From positions 10,482,380-10,546,379 of the forward strand of contig OU744450.1 in NCBI GenBank assembly GCA_916610825.1: 64,000 nt of DNA, given 5' to 3'. The notes beneath the pieces were generated by a model that was given only the letters and a program-made list of their open reading frames with translations, was not told where the DNA came from and did not search any database. Each line of letters starts with the position of its first letter. The first letter of the stretch is position 1. Positions 53,420 through 64,000 of the stretch are shown in pieces. Origin of the DNA: Haliclystus octoradiatus. Taxonomy: Eukaryota; Cnidaria; Staurozoa; Stauromedusae; Haliclystidae. The position numbers and the translations under genes are program-made.

Positions 53420-55200
53420 CTATAGGCAGAGAGATTTTAATGATTGTATTAAGATATGGTCACACATGATCGATCTAAATGACAAGTTATATGATTATTA
53501 ATTCAAATTGAAGACGAGATCGTTGATAGAGAACCTAGCAAGAAAGGAGGAGCCTTTCGATCTCACGCATGCGTAATACTCCCCATTAGAGTTAATCCAT
53601 GTCTCTCACTGGCCTTGTATGGATGACACTGATAGGTTTCTATGATTTATTTCATACGATGATCAATTGAGTGTTCTACGTGTATAGTCACAACTGTGAC
53701 GATAGATAACAGTGAAACATCATCATTATCAGACCCGTATAATTGTACTATTTGTCAGTCAGAGAATGTCGGAAGAGATTTTAAGCGCATATGATGCAAA
53801 CGCATCCCGGGGGTCTTTGAGAGACAATTTTGACCGAGAAGGCATGTCATTTGGAATTTTCAAGGTGGACCGCAAACTTTCACAGCAAGTGAAACCAATA
53901 AATTATAAATAATTGAGTCAAAATTGACGTACAATTCTTATTTTGTACCTCAGGTGTTATGAGTATGAAAAAGGGGTTACTCGCACACTAGGTGTTATGA
54001 GTAACGTAAAATAAGGTTACTCGGACACGTTACATTTCAGCGTTTCTGAGCACTTTATCTATCTGTAAGTTGCCCTAAAATACCATGTCCCATATACCCT
54101 GTGTACGGAGGTCCCCACTGCAAAATTCATAAGACGTTATAACAGGGCGAAGATGGACATTCAATTTAAACATGCATTGTTGTAAAACAGAATACATTTA
54201 AAAGTTTTATGTTATTAAGAATATGAAAGCTAAGATTTAGAAGCTAGAAGAATGAAAATGATATAGGGGGTTTGAGAACAGAACAAAGAGATTGGACAAA
54301 TTTTCTAAAAATTGAAAAATGGTCGAGGCTCAATCGAAATTTACTGGTTGTTTAGAAGAACATTGGCAAAAAGCTCATTCTTTTTGTATTACTTATATAA
54401 TTAATATATACTTGCTTCTATACTGCAAGCAATAAGGCCAGGAAATTGATGGAAAATATTTGCAAAAAACAGATCGAAGGATTTAGGGATCCCAGTTGCC
54501 AGTTAGCCATTTATCGCCGCAAAGGTGCGGTGGCTATTGATTTTCTCGACATTTTCGGGTATGGAAATTTCTTAGCAGTTAGCCGCATAGCGGTATTTGT
54601 TACAAGTTTGTCGCTTGCCAATTTGATAGGAAAGCCACAAAACTGTTTGACGGTTTAAAATGATCATTACACAGCTACCCACCCATGGTGTACTTATCTT
54701 TAAGTGAGTCAGATTAGCTCCATAGTATACCATTAAGTGCGAAGAACAATATTAAACAAAATAAACGTTGAAAATCTATCAAACAGTTGCGGTTACACAA
54801 AAGAAACGACCGTTCACATACAAACAGTTAAAAAACGCAGCGGTCATTTATTTCCCGCAGGTAAAACTAACAATTATGAATGTTTCAAATTGATGCCTAA
54901 CCTAGATAATCATTGAGGAATTAAAAAATAATAGTAATTTATCATAGATATACATCAGTTTACGCATCACATACACAGCTGATTTGAAAACAGTTTTTGA
55001 CGGATTGAGCTATTATAAAACAGTTGGAAGTATAAACCCGTGAAATCAAACTTATCACAACTATTCGTCATAGCACATCACCATAGTACAATCAAGCGCA
55101 AGAATAAATTGCATTCCTAATACACCATCAAGGGGGATATTTTCCCTACTCTATTGGCAAATGAATCAAGGGGAATAGGGGATGATTGAAGAATTCAGTA
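53420..55200. other. upstream of the ABC exons, no further exon found
   Basis: Contains a 41-bp imperfect tandem repeat (ggtgttatgagta..., 53952-54035) and the word aaggtggaccgcaaa (53863), shared with 7648. I looked for the preceding ABC exon (Q-loop region) and saw none. Confidence 0.35.
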
Positions 55201-58200
55201 ATAATTGGTAACAACATATAAATACTTTATTGATCAACGTTTCACTCATGACAATAGTGATCATTTTCAAGATACTTATATTTCAGAGAAACGAAAACAA
55301 TTATGGTTAAAAATATTAACAATAGAAATGTATTATACAATTCTATCCAAATTTAAAAAGCAAGAGAAAATATTTAAAGAATTTTTAAAAAAACTTGTTG
55401 ATTTTTACTCTCCTTTAACACTGTCATTAATCACATTTTAAATAGGTCTACAACCCATTGAATTGAGTTAAAGTTACAAGCGAAGGTCAAGATCATTACT
55501 ATTTCTATCTCATAAATAATCTAATCCCGGACAAGGTTAGCTTGAAACGTTGATAGTATCATTATTGTGTGTGTGCGTGCATATTTAGTAAAGCTCTGAA
55601 AATTCTATACCTCTCACAAGGCCATATACACTATAGCTAATTATATTTTGGCAATTGAGTGGATATTAGCAGTTATAAACTCTTGCATTGTATGTCACCC
55701 ATTTCTATTGTCTTCATTTGGAAACGCTTTATACGGTACAAAAGTGCCTGGTTATGTTTCCAAATATATCTAAGACATAGTCTATCGATATATATATATC
55801 CTTGTTCAGATCCGTAAAAGAGTCTGATTTTGACACTGTGATCATCGTATCAATTATATATGGTATTGACCCGTAAAACACAAACATTTTAAAATATATC
55901 ATAGTGAATTATGATTTCATTCTTTATTTAGTCTAGCCTATATACGAATAAAACGACGTAATTTATTTTCAAAACGAATACTTTTCAATAAAAGGAGAAA
56001 CATTTAGCATACAACTTATCTATTATCAATTTAATAGGTAAAAGTTTAACTCATAAATGTGTAGACACATTAAAATTAAAATTACTTAATTGGATAAAGT
56101 ATAAACAAGAGTATACGTATTCTATATTTACGTATAGCATCATCTTAAACATAATTATATATTATGTGTTCAATAAAGTAACGTTAAAGAACAAAACCTA
56201 TAATACTTCTCGAACCACAATATATCCGGTGTATAATGGAGAATAACAAGTTTGAATAATATATTTGTAAAAAGTGCACATTGTTTTCATTGAAAATCAA
56301 ACAAATCATGTTAAAAGCTCAAAAAAAATATCTACTAAAATAATTAATTTAAATGTAAACATTTTATTTTTGATTTAATTCAAATTTAATTATACGGTAC
56401 ATAAATTTGATTTCCTGTTGAGGTTAAGCCTTTAAAATAATAATGTCTTAACAGTTAATAAATAAATACATATTATACAACGGATATTGAGGATATAATA
56501 ATTTGATAGAACAATACTGAAGGTGCAACGAAACGTTCCTAGAGGTACAATTTTTAGTCTACGTGCACACCTTCAAATATTAGAGAGTACGTTTTTCAAA
56601 ATTATTATTTAAAAACTTCTAGAGTATCCTCTACCAAAAACATTTATTGAGGCATACGTTGAATATCTTTAGGGTAAATTAGACATTTAAAAAAAATATT
56701 GAGGTATCTTTTTTATGATATTTTTATTTTTATGGTCATCTCCCCAAATTTCTATTTGAACTACCCCGTTGAAGCGTAATGGAAGTTACCCCCCTGGGAT
56801 ACGACGATATGAAGAAAAAAGTTAGTCTGCACGCAGGTTAGTTAGCTTTTGACCCGTAAGGTCTGCACGGACGCTATGCAATTATCGGGTAACAGGGGAA
56901 ATTTTCAAATTTCACGTTCCACGCTAGAACGTTCTCGCAATGTTTTGGTCCGTGATACAGGCTAGTTCCTAGAAATCGTAGAAATGTTCGTAGAAATCAC
57001 TGTTTTCATTTTTCTAATATCGTGCAATAAATTGAGCTTTAGACAGGTCATTTCTTCTTTAGAAAATACTACCTTTTGCTTAATTTTACCAAATACAGAA
57101 TACTTGAAAATATTAACTGAAATTACCTTTTTGAAATGTTTTAACGATATCTAATTTTCGTTTCTCGCGACTATTTTTGACAAATTTGTGCATGCAAACG
57201 AGCTTGAAGAATGCTAGCAGAATTCAAAACAAAATCAACAAATGACAGGACTGGTATGATCATCCTTCTGAAACTTAAAAGATATACAATCTCTATATGC
57301 TCACAGACTATCGACAGCAGCTGTCTAATAAGATGATTTACAAATTAATTTAAATCCAAAAGCTGGCAGAGGGCGTATACACAATTAATACGTCATGTAG
57401 AAAACAATATAAAGATCAAATATAAGAACAATTTGTCAAGCTACAATGGAATTATCTGTCTGTTACAATCATCAATTACGAGTCAATCAAAGTTATCTTC
57501 CCATTGACTTTAATGTATATTTATAACCTTAAAATAAAATATTTTCAATAAAAATTCAACGCTTTGCTTATCAGCGTAATAATCCCATACAATTTATTAA
57601 TTCAAAAATTTGTATTTCTATGTTAACAGATAGTTGTTATTTTGAGTATATTAAGTTATCTTAATCCTGTGTCCTGTGACTATTAAGCGTTTAAATAGCA
57701 GTATATATACATTCACATTTCGTTAAGGAGAGAAAGCTCGCTCAAAAGAAGGATATGAAAATCACCAAAGCATCAAGGGATATTGGTTTTCTCCAAAATG
57801 TTTAACCATAAAAAAATTGCAGTTTATTAATAAAGGATTTCTCCAACAAACTAATAGGAACCCTTTGAAGATTCTATATTAAAGATTGTTTTTGAAAAAA
57901 TAAATATATTTGTTCCAAGTTATATATTGCTCGTTTTAAGAAAAACTGATTTCCGATATCCATACTTTATAAGAATTTTTGACTTACAGGCCACAAAAGA
58001 GAGCTAACAAGTAAAACAAACTCTGCCCCATGCCACAAAAGCAGGTTATAGGAGGATCGTAAAATTACTGTAGAATATGAAGATGCCGCATGTTAATGAG
58101 ACAAGAATTCAATCAACTATTGAAACTCTCAACTTCATCATCCAACCATCGTTTTCACAAAAAAATCTGCATCATATATAGCTTTGTTCAAATCAGAATT

Positions 58201-58900
58201 TAAAATATATTGAAAAACAAAATCAACGATTAATCGACATATATCAAGACCACAATTTTTACTGCAACAAGAATAACTGCACCTGTATAATGTATATATA
58301 TATAAATACATAAGCATACCAAAAATGTAGAAGAAAATCGTCATGCTTGAAACAAGAGTACAATTTCTTAACGTGAGTATTGTACCTCATCAGAGTATAC
58401 CTTTACTTGAAAAACAAGAATAAAGGAACTTATAAAGCTAGGAAATTTATCAAAATTCCCACATCAACTTTCCTCAAGAAGATTCTTCATTAATACAAGA
58501 AATGTTTCTTGACTTGAGAAAAAAGTCTTTCTTTTCCAAATACTTTCTTTTGTGTTTTTATAACAACAAATACTTGATTGAAATAAACATCTATATAATT
58601 ATGTCAAAGTGAACAAAAGAATGAATAAAATAGCCCAAAACAGTCCAGAATAAGTCAATTCAATGCATGGAGTTGAAGAATTACTTGTAGTAGAAAACAT
58701 TAACTTAATCAAAAGGCCATACTTGATATTTAATTGCCATACTTGAAGTGGAATAATGAGATACGATAATGAATAACGAAGGAATAGTGAGATACACAGG
58801 TACGAACTTCTACATTACTCAGATTTTAATTGACTGTTAACTGAATATTTAACAGAGGTCAGACATTAGGATTGTTTACAAACCTTCTTTACCGGTAATA
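55201..58900. other. long AT-rich intergenic or intronic block
   Basis: Two patches, 55225-55275 (minus) and 55500-55560 (plus), contain GAAACGTTGAT preceded by short complementary stems, reminiscent of retroelement hammerhead tails but without a CTGATGA core. No conserved coding exon was recognised. Confidence 0.35.
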
Positions 58901-58924
58901 CAACAAAAAAAAGAGGACGTCAAA

Positions 58925-59165
58925 ACTCATAGACTGTGTAAGAACGTGTGATACTCGGTTGATAAGGTGTGAGCGAAAGATAAGAGAGAGGTGTCCTCAC
59001 TCGTTCGATCGACGTTGGGATATGCGAAAATGAATTTGCGATCGTCAAGCAACGAACGGCTTGAATGTACACGACGACAGTAGTTACAGGTCAATCGGAC
59101 CAAGGTTGGCACGGCTTCACCTTCCCACCCACTTCCAAACTAAGACAAGAATTAGGTAAGTATAT
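58925..59165 (-). other. orphan open frame with slightly higher GC
   Basis: From an acceptor-like cttag (about 59145), the minus strand is open for about 80 codons, reading through VPTLVRLTCNYCRRVHSS to a TGA near 58927. GC content is higher than its surroundings. I recognise no family and there is no splice partner. Confidence 0.2.
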
Positions 59166-59846
59166 TAGGATTTTCCACTGACTTAGCAGTGTGACTGGTG
59201 CTTGCATGGTGGCGGTGACAGATTAGGTCCTATCGATAACGGGTCGAAACGAATAGATCCTACGAACGGGTCTCACCATCTCACCATCCAAGCACCTAAT
59301 GCCAAACAATGTAGACAAGACGACAGGTTTAATCTTGATTATGAAAAAAAAAGATTTATAATAACTATAGATAAACCTTGTAGAGAATTTAAAAAGCCAA
59401 GCAAGCACCTTATACAATCTTAGAACTTTTATACAAACTTTTTGAATGGAAATATATGGTTTAAATTTAATTATTTTCTCTCTAATCAACAATATAGAAT
59501 GCTATCAATTCAAGACGTTTGTATTTTGTTTTTATTACTAATCTACGTCATTTATACACCTCGTTTACGCCTTTTAATCAGTGTGTGTTACTAACTTACT
59601 ATAGCCCACTATATACATCGAGCATACCAAAAAATCATGATACATTGAAGACTATAATGCACAATATGTTCACATTAATTGTTGATACCATATAAAAGCT
59701 GATAATCATTCTCAATAGTAACTATATAATTTTGTGTGGATATCTCATATACAGTATACAAATATGTAGCTATCGTATATATATACATAAGTGGTTAATA
59801 ATAATTTATATGGTTTATACAATTTAAATATATATTTTACAATTAA

Positions 59847-61154
<1,308 letters not shown>

Positions 61155-63760
61155 ACCAAAGAAGATTTTGTTAACTTCTGACTTTATAGAACCACTGCTA
61201 TGTTCAATATACCTTACAGATATTATTGACCGGACATACGGTGTACAGACCACTTGTCGAGAAACGATTAAACAGTAAAAGTTACTTAACAACGTTGCAA
61301 CAAACTGTGTTAAATCGACAGGCTAAATGACAAGTTAAATCTTGCAATTATGAAATAACCAATAATACGACACTTATTAGTTGACAGAATTAAAAATGAT
61401 ATGGTTATAAATTGCTCATATAAACGCTCATTGTACCATGTCTTTTAAAGTAGTGTGAGTGTGTGTGTCACTCTCTTCAACCTGATGAATTAGATGTATA
61501 TACGCCAGCCAATTACGTACTAAATGCTCTGTTTAGATAAGTCAGGGGTCCCAAATCGATGATGTGATCAATTTCTTTCTTATCATCCCCTATCAATTCT
61601 ATTGTCAATGGGGGTTCTGGTATATAGACATCCAACAGTGTTGAACAACAAACTGAATACACTTTAAGCATCAGCAAAAATCTTAATGTGCAAACCCCCA
61701 ACCGTGAATATTTCTTTCAATTCTTTTTTTCTAGTTTATAGAAAAACGTGGTTATATATCGGTCATGCGTTTAAAAACCAATACAATTATCGTGAATAAT
61801 TTATAGTAGGTAATCGAGTGATCATTAAGGTTTGATGGATTAGAAACCAAATGGTTCATAGCCAATCCGATGAGACACAGCAGTGTAAAGCGGCTTGGAC
61901 ACTGCACAGGTCACTTATCGATGAAATAGCCGTCGACATCTGCTGTGTTGTCAATACAGCAGTTGTGCTTTAAGCTCGCGATAAGAGTCGTGTCGACTAC
62001 GACCCCTACTGATCAACCACGGGCAAAGCAAAAATTTTAAATGGTTTTTGATCCAAAATTCCAATTTAACACTCCCATACTAATTTTGTATTAAATACAT
62101 TTAATATGAAATCAAAAATTATTTAGGCTTTGACAGATGTGAAGAGGATGATAAAATGTAAATATGTTTTCAGCCAAATGTATACCTGCATTATATATGT
62201 ATATAAAACATTAAAACATGGTGAAAGCAAAATTATATCAACAAATAAATTATTAGGTAAAATATATAATGCACATATGATATCTATCATTCAAAATTGA
62301 AATATATAATAAGACAGTTATTTTACTTGAAATTTAGTTAGATTAACACATAAATTAATGGTATATGATATGACTATTATTTATTATGTTATGATGATAC
62401 TATTGACATTCGAATGATAAATCATCAAAATATCTTATCATAAATTATGTCAATCAAATAACACAATAATATAATTTCTGATGTATTAAACAACATCAAA
62501 TCAGCTATAATAAAGCTACACAAGAGTGTACGATGGTGTATGCACCGGTGTATGCATGGTATTGCATAGTCGAGACAGTTATAGGGAAACTATAAAAGCT
62601 GAGTTATTTAGTAAGGTATACCATGAAAAAGAGAAGAACATTACACATAGCGTAGGTCAATTCTACGCTAAAAAGTCACGTATTTTCGATCTAGTAACGT
62701 GAATAGAATCAGTAAAGTCGTATTTCGCAATGAAATGAATACAAAATTCAACATTCATTGAAGGCTGCATAAAGGGTTGAAGAGAAAATCAAATATAAAA
62801 AGTCCAACTATCATACAAAGCACTTTTTATGGAGCTTAATTCAGCACAATTTTGTAAATGACTTGTTTACATTTTGTGGATAGGAAATGGACACGGTTTA
62901 ATAGAGATAAACTGAAATTGTTTAATAAAAAGTCCCACACTTCGTATATGCTTAATGATGTTTCGCTTCGGTGGCATCAAAGCCATGACGTAATGGAGCG
63001 AAAACCACACTGATAAAGCACAACAAGGGTTCAAGATTTCAAGATTGATAAATTCATCTTTAAATGTTTAACGGAATGAAAACAACCCCATTAATGTTAA
63101 ACGCATGAAAACAATTAACAAATTACGGATCGTCACAGACACCAAACATTTGTGTAAATGTACAATATAACGGCAGAAAGAATTAAAAAGAACACTTTTA
63201 AAACAATGTTAATGTAACACAAAAACCAATCCATGGTTTTTTTTGGCGCCATAAAATTCAATAAAATGGTCCCGTGAAAAGGTATTTCTTTTAATGATAC
63301 CTGAGGTTGCCAAGCAACATCATAAAGTTTTGAAAAATGGGTGCCAATCGAAAAGGTGTCCCAAAAACGCTAAAATTTACGAATAAGTATTGTGAAAATA
63401 TAGGTGCTACACGAGCTCTGATATTTCCAACAATGACATCTAATCTGTGAAAAATTGTCGCAGAATCTTGAGATTTCAAACAGCGTGAAGCTTTTCCAAC
63501 TAGCTAGAGCTTGATTGTAAAAGCAAAAATGTTAGAAATTACCCACCCACCCTGCGACTGACTCGAAGGGGGTCTCAAATGATACGCACCAGGCACGGAT
63601 GGAGGGCCTGATACGCACCTATACGCACCATAAGTCAAACTGATAATCAACTATAGCACCAGTCATATGATGACGCTTAGACTCGAAAAATAGAATCATG
63701 AAATATTAAATAATTTCGAAATCATTTGATATTTAAATAAAACCGTTCCTATACAATTGC
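61155..63760. other. NK1 upstream region, no gene seen
   Basis: A GC-richer patch at 61860-62015 has inverted words (gacacagcag, 61873; ctgctgtgttgtc, 61938) and could be regulatory, but nothing in the sequence proves it. The word atacgcacc occurs three times at 63578-63630. Open frames here are short and unsupported. Confidence 0.35.
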
Positions 63761-63769
63761 ACGATATAT

Positions 63770-63910
63770 GTTGACAGAATTCTAGAACATCTCAACATTT
63801 TTTTTTAATATTGTTCTGAAAGTTTGGTATATTAATAATATATTTTCATTTGAATCTGTTCTAGCCGTTTGGAAGCTAGGATTGTAGGGTTCTCATTCTT
63901 CTCGCACCCT
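63770..63910. mobile_element. diverged copy of the CAGGGTC-type MITE
   Basis: agaacatctcaacattttttt, gaatctgttctagcc and ttcttctcgcaccct match in order the elements at 9044-9220 and 11237-11370. Termini are degraded. Confidence 0.35.
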
Positions 63911-64000
63911 ATTATAATGTAGTTTATAACTAGTTCAGCAGGCAGTAAATCTGTAAAACTAAGGACTAAGATAATAAAACACAGCCCCTATACGCCTGGA

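Noticed and set aside
58380..58430. CTGATGA with a GTACAA/TTGTAC stem on the minus strand, as another hammerhead
   Set aside because: No GAAAC follows the stem at the required place, and stem I and III partners are missing.
61155..61292. Longer N-terminus for the homeobox protein
   Set aside because: The upstream start is a TTG; the first ATG in frame, with good context, is at 61152-61154.

Overview
The window is AT-rich nuclear DNA from an animal. Three genes with clear metazoan homologues are split by introns with GT/AG junctions (a TYW3 tRNA-modification enzyme, an ABCB-type half transporter and an NK1-class homeobox gene). A fourth gene is a single-exon rhodopsin-type GPCR. The repeats (BEL/Pao and Gypsy LTR elements, non-LTR remnants, hAT, Tc1/mariner and PIF/Harbinger derivatives, tRNA-derived SINEs) are of animal type. 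The phylum cannot be fixed from the sequence; an invertebrate, possibly a deuterostome, is an inference only.

Layout. 1-8 kb: repeat-rich DNA with a hAT end at the left edge, a SINE, a 1.2-kb hAT-type element, one possible first exon (minus), non-LTR remnants and two loci with hammerhead-ribozyme motifs. 8-13.5 kb: the six-exon TYW3 gene on the minus strand, with MITEs in its introns. 14.2 kb: one small two-helix ORF of uncertain status. 17-29.7 kb: a nest of insertions. An old non-LTR (LINE) copy on the minus strand is cut by a BEL/Pao element (17221-24106) and, 37 bp further on, by a Gypsy element (24149-29314); the Gypsy element in turn carries a PIF/Harbinger insertion. Each insertion has its own target-site duplication, and the LINE reading frame runs on across both empty sites. 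30.8-37.4 kb: a second, structurally intact BEL/Pao element with a 1922-codon ORF and identical LTRs. 39.1 kb: a palindrome with a hammerhead motif on each strand. 40.1-41.1 kb: the GPCR. 45.5-47.2 kb: a decayed second type of LINE with endonuclease and reverse transcriptase. 50.1-53.4 kb: the last three exons of the ABC transporter (minus). 59.8-61.2 kb: the two-exon NK1 homeobox gene (minus). The rest is AT-rich intergenic or intronic DNA.

The host genes are functionally unrelated and show no joint regulation. The most unusual signal is a small dispersed family of type-I hammerhead motifs. At three loci the catalytic core is kept while stems I and II change in a compensatory way, and two of the loci are near-perfect inverted repeats, so that each strand carries a ribozyme-like fold. 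Such motifs are known from Penelope-like retroelements; no Penelope reverse transcriptase was seen here.
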